Assembly: GCF_007859935.1 (NCBI RefSeq)
Contig: NZ_SJPO01000007.1
Span: 124,001-188,000, forward strand
Direction of reading: 5' to 3'
Length of the DNA: 64,000 nt
Source of the DNA: Posidoniimonas polymericola
Lineage (GTDB): Bacteria > Planctomycetota > Planctomycetia > Pirellulales > Lacipirellulaceae
Position 1 is the stretch's first letter, and every line of letters starts with the position of its first letter. Below are positions 26,230-34,313 of the stretch, piece after piece. Both the position numbers and the translations under genes were made by a program. The notes beneath the pieces were generated by a model. The model did no database searches and had not been told where the DNA came from. It saw only the letters and a list, made by a program, of their open reading frames with translations.

Positions 26230-26934
26230 ATGAGACAAGCCTGCGCACTGATCGCGTGCTTGTGTTTCGCCGCCGTTTCGACGGTTGCGAACGCAGGGTA
26301 TTTTAAGACGATCACCATCGACAGCGACTACAGCGACTGGGACGACGTCCCCGTGGTCGACGACGACAGCGGCGACAACTCCGGCGGCCCCGACATCGGC
26401 GTCACCAAGATCGCCAACGACGGCAACTACCTGTACATCTACAACACGTTCCCCAACAACCTGTCGCTCGGCACCTTCCTGACAATCGACGTCGACCACG
26501 ACACTGCCACCGGCTTCGACGTGTTCGGCCTGGGGCTGATTGGATCGGAGGCCGGCTGGCAGAACGACTTCCCGTTCACCCAGGCGACCGGCGTGTTCAA
26601 TGACGGGCAGGGCATGTCCGGCGAGTTCTTTGGCAGTGGAGCGGCCCTGCTCGACAGCTTCGCCAACGCCGGGGCGCGGGAGCTCGCGATCAGCCTCGAC
26701 ATCCTCCGCAACGAGACCGGCACCGGCGTCTTCACGGACGACGTGGTTGATCTGTTGCTGTGGACCGACCTCGGCATCGGCGCCGACGGCATCCCCAGCG
26801 GCTTTCCCAACGACTCCGGCCTGAACGGCGACGTCTCGGCCGCGATCAGCTACCAGCTCGCCGTGCCCGAGCCCGTTTCCGCTTCGCTGGTGCTTGCCGC
26901 CAGCGTGCTCGGGGCGTTCGTGCGGCGCCGCTAA
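26230..26934 (+). CDS. PEP-CTERM protein with CBM9-like beta-sandwich domain
   Basis: A 234-residue secreted protein: signal peptide (1-22, ending ANA), one domain, and a C-terminal PEP-CTERM tail (VPEP, hydrophobic, RRR). The domain starts ITIDSDYSDWDDVP, continues with IANDGNYLYIYN and then an IDVDHDTATGFDVFG block. This pattern of Asp-Trp start, NDxxYLY strand and DxDxxTGF loop resembles family 9 carbohydrate-binding modules. The next gene (27056) repeats it closely, including GLGLIGS...QNDFPF.QATGV. The two look like a tandem duplication. The likely role is binding polysaccharide at the cell surface, which is inferred. Confidence 0.8.
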   Translation: MRQACALIACLCFAAVSTVANAGYFKTITIDSDYSDWDDVPVVDDDSGDNSGGPDIGVTKIANDGNYLYIYNTFPNNLSLGTFLTIDVDHDTATGFDVFGLGLIGSEAGWQNDFPFTQATGVFNDGQGMSGEFFGSGAALLDSFANAGARELAISLDILRNETGTGVFTDDVVDLLLWTDLGIGADGIPSGFPNDSGLNGDVSAAISYQLAVPEPVSASLVLAASVLGAFVRRR

Positions 26935-26940
26935 CCAACG

Positions 26941-26980
26941 CGCCCCGGCGGCGGCCGGCCGCCGCCGCCGGGGCGTTCCT
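26941..26980 (+). terminator. Strong rho-independent-type terminator
   Basis: CGCCCCGGCGGCGG (26941-26954) pairs over all 14 bases with 26962-26975 around a CCGGCCG loop, and the pyrimidine-rich TTCCTTATCTTCCCC follows. It starts 6 bp after the stop of the gene at 26230-26934 and should end that transcript or attenuate read-through into 27056. Confidence 0.75.
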
Positions 26981-27055
26981 TATCTTCCCCAATCCACAAT
27001 CCCAACCGTAGGCCGCAGCCCCCTGCGTCGACGTTTGCCCCGCGGAGAGCAAGAC

Positions 27056-28033
27056 ATGCTTCAACGGATCCACTACTTGATTGCCATCGCAGCCTCGGTT
27101 GCGGCGTCCCCCGCCTTGGCTTTCGTCGTCGCGCCGACCCACTACACCACCACGGTCCAGGTGCAGGGGGAAGCCGAGGGCACAGAGTTCGACGACTGGG
27201 CCGGCGTGCCGATCGCGTACGCCGATGCGGAGGACAACGGCGGCGAGTTTGAGGGGCGTCCTTTCATGGACTTTGCCAACCTGCAGGTCGCCAACGACGG
27301 CGAGTTCCTCTACCTGCACATGTCCTACCACAACACGTCGTCCGTCAACACGTTCATCGGCCTCGACCTGGACGCCGACCTGGCGACTGGTTTCGACCTG
27401 TTCGGACTAGGCCTGATCGGCTCGGATATCGGCTACCAGAACGACTTCCCGTTCCAGCAGGCCACGGGAGTCTACAACGTGGGGGTCGCACTGACCGGCG
27501 GGCCGCTGAGCAACGGCGGCGCGCTGATCTACACCTTCTGGGATCAGGACGGCATGGACAAGGAATGGGCCATCCCACTCGACCTGGGCCTTGGCTTCCC
27601 AGCCGGGGACCCGGCGTTCACGGGCGACACCATCGATATCCTGTTCTACACCGAAGAGGGCGCCGGCGACATCAACGACGAGGTGGTACGCTACACGCTG
27701 GCCGCCGCGCCGGTCGTGCAGGGCGACTTCAACGACGACGGCCTAGTAGACGCGGCGGATTACACCATCTGGCGGGACTCCAAGAACGACATTGGTCAGG
27801 ACCTGCCGGCCGACGGCAACGGCGACATGGTGGTCGACACGCTAGACTACGACCTGTGGGCAGCCAACTACGGCGGGGGCGCCGCTCCTGTCAATTCGCT
27901 GAGCTCGGCACCCGAGCCGCTCTCGGCGACCCTCGCGTTGACCGCCTTGGCCGGCGCATTGGTGAGGCGGCGGCGGACTTCAGACCTCAGTAACTTTGAC
28001 GAAGCGACTCAGAGGGACACCCTGTGTGGATGA
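27056..28033 (+). CDS. PEP-CTERM protein with CBM9-like domain and dockerin-like repeats
   Basis: A 325-residue secreted protein: signal peptide to ALA (residue 22) and a beta-sandwich domain like that of the preceding gene (about 35-215; NDGEFLYLHM, LDLDADLATGFDLFG). At about 223-270 come two dockerin-like calcium-binding repeats, GDFNDDGLVDAADYTIWRD and NGDMVVDTLDYDLW, and then a PEP-CTERM tail (APEP, hydrophobic, RRRR) extended by about 19 residues. GGAGAG precedes the ATG. Its stop overlaps the next gene's ATG, so the two are translationally coupled. The dockerin-like repeat is a planctomycete hallmark of unknown partner. Confidence 0.82.
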   Translation: MLQRIHYLIAIAASVAASPALAFVVAPTHYTTTVQVQGEAEGTEFDDWAGVPIAYADAEDNGGEFEGRPFMDFANLQVANDGEFLYLHMSYHNTSSVNTFIGLDLDADLATGFDLFGLGLIGSDIGYQNDFPFQQATGVYNVGVALTGGPLSNGGALIYTFWDQDGMDKEWAIPLDLGLGFPAGDPAFTGDTIDILFYTEEGAGDINDEVVRYTLAAAPVVQGDFNDDGLVDAADYTIWRDSKNDIGQDLPADGNGDMVVDTLDYDLWAANYGGGAAPVNSLSSAPEPLSATLALTALAGALVRRRRTSDLSNFDEATQRDTLCG

Positions 28034-29664
28034 CGATGCGCGAACTGGCGGTTAGATTGGGCGGGACGATTGTGGCCCTAGCGTCCCTGGCGGTGCAGCA
28101 CGGCGCGGCCCTGGAGATTGTCGTGCCGGCGTACTTCTACCCGTCGTCCGGCAGCGACTGGAGTGACATGAACGCCGCCGCGGCGCAGGTGCCGCTGACG
28201 GCGATCATGAACCCCGGCAGCGGACCCAGCAATGCGCAGAACGGCGATTACACGTCGGCGGTCGGCTCGCTCCGAGCGTCCGGTGGCCGGGTGATCGGCT
28301 ACGTTTCGTCGTCTTACGCCAACCGACCGCTGCAGGATGTGCTAGACGACATCGACAAGTACGCCAATTGGTATGATATTGACGGGATCTTCGTGGACGA
28401 GATGACCAACAACGCCGTCCCCGCCAACCTCGACTTCTACCAGTCGGTCTACGACCACGTTAAGTCGATCGACCCTGCCTGGGAGGTCATGGGCAACCCG
28501 GGCACCGCTACTGTGGAGGATTACCTGACACGCCCGGCCGCCGACAAACTGATGGTGTTTGAGAGCTTCGGCTCGAGCTACTTGAGCCACACGCCATCGG
28601 CGTGGAACGCCGCTTACGACCCATCACGGTTCGTGAACCTGCTGCACCAGCTCGATCCCAACAACACGGCCGTGATGGAGCAGTACGTGGACGTGGCCGT
28701 CTCGCGGAATGTGGGGGGCGTCTACTTCACCGATGACGTGCTGGGCAACCCGTGGGACCGGCTCCCGGGATTCTGGAACGACATGGTTAGCAAGGTCGCG
28801 GCGGTCAACAGCTACGTGCGCGGGCCGATCCAGACGCTCAGCAACCCAGTAGCGGTTGGCGGCGTCACGATCGACGCCGGCCGCGGCGAATGGACCGCCC
28901 TAACCGCGTACGACGCTGACGCGGACCAGGCGCCGCTCCCCGGCCCGGAGCTCGACCTGCAGGCGATCACCCTCGCCAATGATGGCGATAGCCTGTACCT
29001 GCGAATGGAGATCGACGAGACGCAGAACGGCGCCGCGCCGGCGCTCGGGACCAAGCACAACGTGTACCTCGACACCGACCAGGACCGTGAGAGCGGGTTT
29101 ATCGGCTCCGGCGGCTTCTTGTCGGTTGGGGCCGACTATCTGATCCAGGGAACGCGGCTCTACGCTTTCAACGGCGCCACGCAGGAGTCGTTCGCCTGGT
29201 CGTTTATCCAGGACCTGAGCAACAACCAGTCCCCGACCGCGGACCTCGAGTTGTCGCTGCCGCTGGCGGCGCTAGGCGGGCCGGGATCATTCGACTGGAT
29301 CGCCAACGCCGCGAACTCGGGCGTGGAAGACTACCTGCCGAACACCGCCGCTAGCGGCGCCTTCGGCGACTTCTACCGCTACGAGGTGGGCGCCGTGCAG
29401 GTAGTCGTTGGCGACTACGACGCGAACGGCGTCGTGGACGCGGCCGACTACGAGTACTGGCGGTCGCACCTCGGCGAAACCGGCGGAGCCGCCGACGGCA
29501 ATGGCGACGGCGTTGTCGACGCCGCTGACTATACTGTGTGGCGCGACGCGGTCGCCGCCCAAGCAGCCGGGGCGTCCGCCCTGGCAGTCCCTTCCCCCAG
29601 CTCGCTGCTGCTGATGGCGGTGGCCTGCACGCTGATTGTCACGCCACTTCGGCGTGCTCACTAG
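28030..29664 (+). CDS. Spherulin-4/GH135-like glycosidase with beta-sandwich and dockerin-like domains
   Basis: A 544-residue secreted protein. The first domain (about 28-265) matches the spherulation-specific family 4 / GH135 fold: VPAYFYP, PLTAIMNPGSGP, GGRVIGYVSSSYANR, and WYDIDGIFVDEM, whose Asp and Glu are candidate catalytic acids. Sph3-type enzymes cut N-acetylgalactosamine-containing galactosaminogalactan. A second domain (about 275-440; VTIDAGRGEWTAL, ANDGDSLYLRM, YLDTDQDRESGF) repeats the one in the two upstream genes. Two dockerin-like repeats follow (about 460-515). The C-terminus (PSPSS, hydrophobic, RR) is a weakened sorting tail. The ATG at 28030 overlaps the previous stop as ATGA; a GTG at 28024 is also possible. 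Confidence 0.82.
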   Translation: MTMRELAVRLGGTIVALASLAVQHGAALEIVVPAYFYPSSGSDWSDMNAAAAQVPLTAIMNPGSGPSNAQNGDYTSAVGSLRASGGRVIGYVSSSYANRPLQDVLDDIDKYANWYDIDGIFVDEMTNNAVPANLDFYQSVYDHVKSIDPAWEVMGNPGTATVEDYLTRPAADKLMVFESFGSSYLSHTPSAWNAAYDPSRFVNLLHQLDPNNTAVMEQYVDVAVSRNVGGVYFTDDVLGNPWDRLPGFWNDMVSKVAAVNSYVRGPIQTLSNPVAVGGVTIDAGRGEWTALTAYDADADQAPLPGPELDLQAITLANDGDSLYLRMEIDETQNGAAPALGTKHNVYLDTDQDRESGFIGSGGFLSVGADYLIQGTRLYAFNGATQESFAWSFIQDLSNNQSPTADLELSLPLAALGGPGSFDWIANAANSGVEDYLPNTAASGAFGDFYRYEVGAVQVVVGDYDANGVVDAADYEYWRSHLGETGGAADGNGDGVVDAADYTVWRDAVAAQAAGASALAVPSPSSLLLMAVACTLIVTPLRRAH

Positions 29665-29687
29665 CCCACAGGAATCGTTTGCCCGCA

Positions 29688-30989
29688 ATGTCTGGACCTT
29701 CCCACAACCAGCCTTCTCCTGACCGCCGCGCCTTCCTCAAGGGGACCGCGGCCGCCGCGTCGATGGCGCCGCTGCTCGCGCGCGCCGACGCCATCATCCC
29801 CAAGACGCACACCGGCGTGGACGAGACCCTCCGCATCGGCCTGATCGGCTGCGGCGGGCGGGGCTCGGGCGCCGCGATCGACGCCCTGCACGCCGACCCC
29901 AACACCAAGCTCGTCGCGATGGGCGACGCGTTCCCGGACCGCGTCGAGAACGCGTTGTCCGCGATCTCGTTCGACGAGGAGGTTGGCGACCGGGTCGACG
30001 TTGGCCCCGACCAGATCTTCACCGGGTTTGACGCGTACAAGGGGGTTATCGACAGCGGCGTCGACGTGGTGCTGCTGACCACGCCGCCGCACTTCCGTCC
30101 CCAACACTTCGAGTACGCGGTGGCGCAGGGCAAGCACTGCTTTGTCGAGAAGCCAGTGGCGACCGACGTGCCCGGCCTCAAGCAGGTGATCGAGGCCTCG
30201 AAGCAGGCCAAGGAGAAGAACCTGGCTGTGGTGTCGGGCCTGTGCTGGCGGTACGACCCCGGCGTACGGGCGACGATGGAGCAGATCCAGAACGGCGCCA
30301 TCGGCGACATCGTCGCCGTCGAGTCGTCCTACAACGGCGGCACCCTGTGGCACCGTGGCGACAAGCCGGAGTGGAGCCGCATGGAGTACCAGATGCGCAA
30401 CTGGCTGTACTACACTTGGCTCAGCGGCGACATCATCGGCGAGCAGGCGATCCACAGCCTCGACAAGACCGCCTGGCTGCTCGGCGACGCCAGCCCGGTC
30501 AAGGCGATGGGCATGGGCGGCCGCCAGCAACGCGTGCAGTCGAAGTACGGCAACGTGTACGACCACTTCAGCGTGTTCTACGAGTACCCCACCGGACAGA
30601 GCGTCTACTTCACTTGCCGCCAGCAGGACGGCTGCACGATGCACGTCGACGAGCTGGTGCACGGCACCAAGGGCAAGGCCCGGGTGCTCGCGCACGAGAT
30701 CACCGGCGAGAACCAGTGGAAGTACGACGGCCCCAAGCCGAGCATGTACCGGGTAGAGCACGAGGAGCTGTTCCGCTCGCTGCGTGAGGGCAAGCCGATC
30801 GACAACAGCGATTACATGATCAACAGCACAATGATCGGGATCATGGGGCGCATGGCCGCCTACACCGGCAAGACCCTGAGCTGGGAGCAGGCCGTGTCGA
30901 GCACCCAGCGACTCGGGCCCGCCGAGTACGCCTGGTCGGATGTGCCGGAGCCCGCCCCCGCTGTGCCGGGGGTCACCGAATTTGTCTAG
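29688..30989 (+). CDS. Tat-exported Gfo/Idh/MocA family oxidoreductase
   Basis: A 433-residue protein with a twin-arginine signal (PDRRAFLKGTAAAASM, residues 11-26). A Rossmann NAD(P)-binding domain with GLIGCGGRGSG at 51-61 follows, and the EKP motif of the family appears in HCFVEKPVATD. The C-terminal alpha/beta domain carries the GEQAIHSLD segment with the conserved His. Such proteins oxidise or epimerise sugars and are exported pre-folded with their cofactor. Its place between the GH135-like protein and further sugar genes suggests a role on the released amino sugars. The start codon of the next gene probably overlaps its stop. Confidence 0.9.
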   Translation: MSGPSHNQPSPDRRAFLKGTAAAASMAPLLARADAIIPKTHTGVDETLRIGLIGCGGRGSGAAIDALHADPNTKLVAMGDAFPDRVENALSAISFDEEVGDRVDVGPDQIFTGFDAYKGVIDSGVDVVLLTTPPHFRPQHFEYAVAQGKHCFVEKPVATDVPGLKQVIEASKQAKEKNLAVVSGLCWRYDPGVRATMEQIQNGAIGDIVAVESSYNGGTLWHRGDKPEWSRMEYQMRNWLYYTWLSGDIIGEQAIHSLDKTAWLLGDASPVKAMGMGGRQQRVQSKYGNVYDHFSVFYEYPTGQSVYFTCRQQDGCTMHVDELVHGTKGKARVLAHEITGENQWKYDGPKPSMYRVEHEELFRSLREGKPIDNSDYMINSTMIGIMGRMAAYTGKTLSWEQAVSSTQRLGPAEYAWSDVPEPAPAVPGVTEFV

Positions 30990-32103
30990 GACGCTCATCA
31001 ACGCCGTCGGAATCGGGGTGCTGCTGGCGGGGGCCAACGCGGCCGCAGCCGAGCACGAGGACTACACCCAAGAGATCCCGGGGACCAAGGTCGCGTTCCC
31101 GATGGTGGCGATCGCAGGGGGCGAGTACGAGATCGGCAGCCCCGACGGCGAGCCCGGACGCCGACCCGACGAGGGGCCACGCCAGGTGGTGCGTATCGAG
31201 CCGTTCTGGATCGAGGCCCACGAAGTCACGTGGGCCGAGTACCGGCAGTTCATGGACCTCTGCAACGTGTTCGAGCGGTTTGACGACCTCGGGATCCGCC
31301 AAGTCACCGACCAGAACCGCGTCGACGCGGTGACCGCTCCGTCGAAGCTCTACGAGCCGAGTTTCACGTTCACCTCGGGCGAGGACCCCGAGCTTCCAGC
31401 GGTGTCGATGAAGCAGTTTGCCGCGAAGCAGTACACCAAGTGGCTCAGCCTGCTCACGGGCGAGTTCTACCGCCTGCCCACCGAGGCCGAATGGGAGTAC
31501 GCCTGCCGGGCCGGGGCCGCCGGCGCCTACAGCTACGGCGACGACCCTAGTCAGCTCGACGACTACGCCTGGCACACCGACAACTCCGACGACGAGACCC
31601 ACCTCGTTGCTCAGAAGAAGCCCAACGCTTGGGGCTTGTACGACATGCACGGCAACGCCAGCGAGTGGGTGCTCGACGCCTATCAGGAGGACGGTTACGC
31701 CAAGCTGCCTGGGACCCCGTTAGGGTTTGTGCCGGCGACCAAGACCTACCCCCGTGTGCTGCGGGGCGGCTCGGCGATGCTGGCAGCGGCCGACGCGCGT
31801 TGCGCCGCCCGCCGTGCGACCAATGACCCAGAGCTCTCGGAGTACGACCCCAACGCCCCCAACAGTCCGTGGTGGTACGCCAGCGACGAGTCGCAGGACA
31901 TCGGGTTCCGCGTCGTGCGGCCGGTCAACCCGCCGCCGCGCGAGCAGTGGACCAGCTTCTGGGACGCCGACGTGCCGCGGATCCAGAAGATCGCCGACTT
32001 TCGCATCGACAAGGAAGGCCGAGGCGAACGCGGCCTGGTCGACAAGTCGCTGCCGGCGGCGATTGGGCAGCTGGGGCCCGTCGTTTCTGATCCACAAGAA
32101 TAG
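30982..32103 (+). CDS. FGE-sulfatase-fold secreted protein, probably not a true formylglycine-generating enzyme
   Basis: A protein of about 373 residues if started at TTG 30982, giving a signal peptide SRTLINAVGIGVLLAGANAAAA; no ATG lies before the mature domain. The FGE/SUMF1 domain is clear: FPMVAIAGGEYEIGS, HEVTWAEYRQFM, RLPTEAEWEYACRAG, GLYDMHGNASEWVLDAY, VLRGGSAML and IGFRVVR. In real aerobic FGE two Cys in the GGSW.C....C.R segment bind copper. Here that segment reads GGSAMLAAADARCAARR and only one Cys remains, so formylglycine formation is unlikely. Other members of the fold act as binding or iron-dependent oxidative enzymes. It overlaps the preceding oxidoreductase by 8 bp. Confidence 0.8.
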   Translation: MSRTLINAVGIGVLLAGANAAAAEHEDYTQEIPGTKVAFPMVAIAGGEYEIGSPDGEPGRRPDEGPRQVVRIEPFWIEAHEVTWAEYRQFMDLCNVFERFDDLGIRQVTDQNRVDAVTAPSKLYEPSFTFTSGEDPELPAVSMKQFAAKQYTKWLSLLTGEFYRLPTEAEWEYACRAGAAGAYSYGDDPSQLDDYAWHTDNSDDETHLVAQKKPNAWGLYDMHGNASEWVLDAYQEDGYAKLPGTPLGFVPATKTYPRVLRGGSAMLAAADARCAARRATNDPELSEYDPNAPNSPWWYASDESQDIGFRVVRPVNPPPREQWTSFWDADVPRIQKIADFRIDKEGRGERGLVDKSLPAAIGQLGPVVSDPQE

Positions 32104-32344
32104 CCCGGCGTCGGTGGGAGATCTCGTAGACCCCGTTTAGCGCACGGGTCTGTTCGTCTAGCGCAAGCCCCCGATGAGTCTGCGTTAACGCGAGGTTTAC
32201 TGCTGCATACGCGAGAATTGACTCGCTTGACTGCGCAGCGCCGGACAGGCAGACTAAGGTTTCTGCCCCACCCGCACGCACCGCGAAGGGGGGGCCGACC
32301 CCGCCTCGTCCCTGCCTCGTTCGGGACCTCAAACAAGAGCACGC

Positions 32345-33226
32345 ATGAACGATCGCGAGCCATCGCAGCAGTACCCGTTGGGCGTCTTCGCGAGTGTCGA
32401 CGCCGGCCTGGGCGTCCGGTTGGACGTCGCCCAGGACCTGGGCGCCCCGACGCTGCACCTGCACGCCCCGCACCGCGGCAACCGCGGCCCCGACGTCGCG
32501 GCAGAGTTCCGTACGAAGCTCGAGCGGCGTGGCCTTCGCGTGACGGTGGTCTTTGCCGGCTTCGACGGCGAGAGCTACGCCGACATCCCCACGGTCGAGA
32601 AGACAGTCGGCCTGGCCCCGCCGGACACCCGCGCCGAACGCCTGGCCGAGCTGAAGGAGATCATCGACTTCACCGCCCAGCTCGGCGTCGAAGCCACGGG
32701 ACTGCACCTTGGTTTCGTGCCGCACGACCCCGCCGACCCAGAGTTCTCGGCGATCGTCGACGCGACGCGCGATGCCTGCGACTACGCCCGCCAGCGCGGC
32801 GTCAACATCCACCTCGAGACCGGCCAGGAGCCGGCCGGCGTGCTGGCCACGTTCCTCGAGACCGTCCAGCGCGACAACCTGTACGTCAACTTCGACCCGG
32901 CCAACATGATCTTGTACGGCTGCGGCGAGCCGATCTTCGCCCTCAAAGAAATCGTCCGCTACGTCCGCAGCGTCCACTGCAAGGACGCCAAGTGGTCGGA
33001 CTCTCCGGGCGAGACCTGGGGCCAAGAGACCCCGCTCGGCGAGGGGGACGTCGACTTCCCCGCGTTCCTGCGGACGCTGCAGGAGGGCGGCTACCGCGGG
33101 CCGCTGACCATCGAGCGCGAGATCCCTCAGGAGCCGGAGCGGCAGCGGGCCGAGATTGCGGCCGCCATCGCCTTCCTCAATCAGCTGCTGTCGGGATCGA
33201 CGGGCAACGGCGGGGGATCGCTGTAA
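32345..33226 (+). CDS. TIM-barrel sugar phosphate isomerase/epimerase family protein
   Basis: A 293-residue protein of the xylose isomerase-like TIM barrel family. The metal-binding set expected for the fold is present: Glu in NIHLETGQE, Asp in NFDPANM, His in VHCKDAKW and Glu in LTIEREI. Such enzymes epimerise or isomerise keto- and aldo-sugars in the cytoplasm. Its TAA stop overlaps the ATG of the following oxidoreductase by one base (TAATG), so the two are translationally coupled. The pairing of such an epimerase with a Gfo/Idh/MocA protein is common in sugar and inositol catabolism. Confidence 0.88.
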   Translation: MNDREPSQQYPLGVFASVDAGLGVRLDVAQDLGAPTLHLHAPHRGNRGPDVAAEFRTKLERRGLRVTVVFAGFDGESYADIPTVEKTVGLAPPDTRAERLAELKEIIDFTAQLGVEATGLHLGFVPHDPADPEFSAIVDATRDACDYARQRGVNIHLETGQEPAGVLATFLETVQRDNLYVNFDPANMILYGCGEPIFALKEIVRYVRSVHCKDAKWSDSPGETWGQETPLGEGDVDFPAFLRTLQEGGYRGPLTIEREIPQEPERQRAEIAAAIAFLNQLLSGSTGNGGGSL

Positions 33227-34272
33227 TGCGCATCGGCGTCGCTGGCATTGGGTTCATGGGCATGGTCCATTACCTCTCGTACCAGGGGATCGAGGGCGCA
33301 GAGGTCGCGGCCATCTGCGACCCCAATCCGCGGCGGCGGGCGGGCGACTGGACCGGCATCAAGGGCAACTTCGGCCCGGCCGGCGAGCAGATGGACCTCA
33401 CCGGCGTGGCGGCGTTCGAGTCGCTCGACGACCTGATCACTTGCCCCGAGGTCGACCTGGTCGACCTGTGCCTGCCACCCTCGCTGCACGCCGATGCGGC
33501 CGTGGCGGCGCTCGAGGGGGGGAAGCACGTGTTCTGCGAAAAGCCGATGGCGATGACCGCCGCGGAGTGCGACCGCATGCTGGCCGCCGCCGAGGCCAAC
33601 GACCGCCGGTTGCTGATCGGCCACGTGCTGCCGTTCTTCCCGGAGTACGCCTGGGCGCTCGAGGCGATCGAGTCCGGCCGCCACGGGCGGGTAGTCGGCG
33701 GCAGCTTCCGCCGCGTGATCTCCGACCCGGCCTGGCTGCAGCACTACTGGGACGCCGCAAAGGTGGGCGGCCCGATGCTCGACCTGCACATTCACGACGC
33801 CCACTTCATCCGCAAGGCCTTCGGCATGCCAACGGGAGTCACCGCCCGCGGGTCGCTCCGCGAAGGGCTTGCCGAGCACTGGCACAGCCTGCTGGAGTTC
33901 GCGCAGCCCGGCCTGACGACTCACGTTGAGGGGGGAGTGTTGAATCAAGCCGGACGGCCCTTCCTGCACGGCTTCGAGATCCAACTCGAGCGCGCCACGC
34001 TGATGTTCGAGTTCGCGGTCACGACCACCGCCGACGGCGACCAGGCCGGGTACACCTGCCCGCCCACGATTCTCGAAGAGTCGGGCGTGGCGACGCGCAT
34101 CGAGCTCGGCGACGGCGACCCAATGCACGCCTTCCGCCGCGAGCTGCAGCGCGTGGTCGAGGCTGTCGGCCAGGGCGCCGACGCCGGTCCGCTGGCGTGC
34201 GAGCTGGCGCGCGACGCCATCGTTATTTGCGACCTGCAGTCCGCCAGCCTGCGGGCGTCGCTCCAACAATAG
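33226..34272 (+). CDS. Cytoplasmic Gfo/Idh/MocA family oxidoreductase
   Basis: A 348-residue protein without a signal peptide. It begins with the NAD(P)-binding MRIGVAGIGFMGMVH. The EKP motif is in HVFCEKPMAM, and the C-terminal substrate domain has the DLHIHDAHFIRKAFG block. It should act on a sugar or sugar acid together with the TIM-barrel protein whose stop codon it overlaps. Downstream, 41 bp away, is the NagB-PIG-L fusion. Compared with the Tat-exported homologue at 29688 this is the cytoplasmic partner. Confidence 0.9.
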   Translation: MRIGVAGIGFMGMVHYLSYQGIEGAEVAAICDPNPRRRAGDWTGIKGNFGPAGEQMDLTGVAAFESLDDLITCPEVDLVDLCLPPSLHADAAVAALEGGKHVFCEKPMAMTAAECDRMLAAAEANDRRLLIGHVLPFFPEYAWALEAIESGRHGRVVGGSFRRVISDPAWLQHYWDAAKVGGPMLDLHIHDAHFIRKAFGMPTGVTARGSLREGLAEHWHSLLEFAQPGLTTHVEGGVLNQAGRPFLHGFEIQLERATLMFEFAVTTTADGDQAGYTCPPTILEESGVATRIELGDGDPMHAFRRELQRVVEAVGQGADAGPLACELARDAIVICDLQSASLRASLQQ

Positions 34273-34313
34273 TCACAACGTTCTTCCTGGAAACTTCCTG
34301 CGCTCAGACTCAC

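Noticed and set aside
32218-32260. A TTGACT / TAAGGT promoter pair before the TIM-barrel gene
   Set aside because: The spacing of 22 bp is too long for a sigma-70 promoter, and single hexamers are expected by chance.
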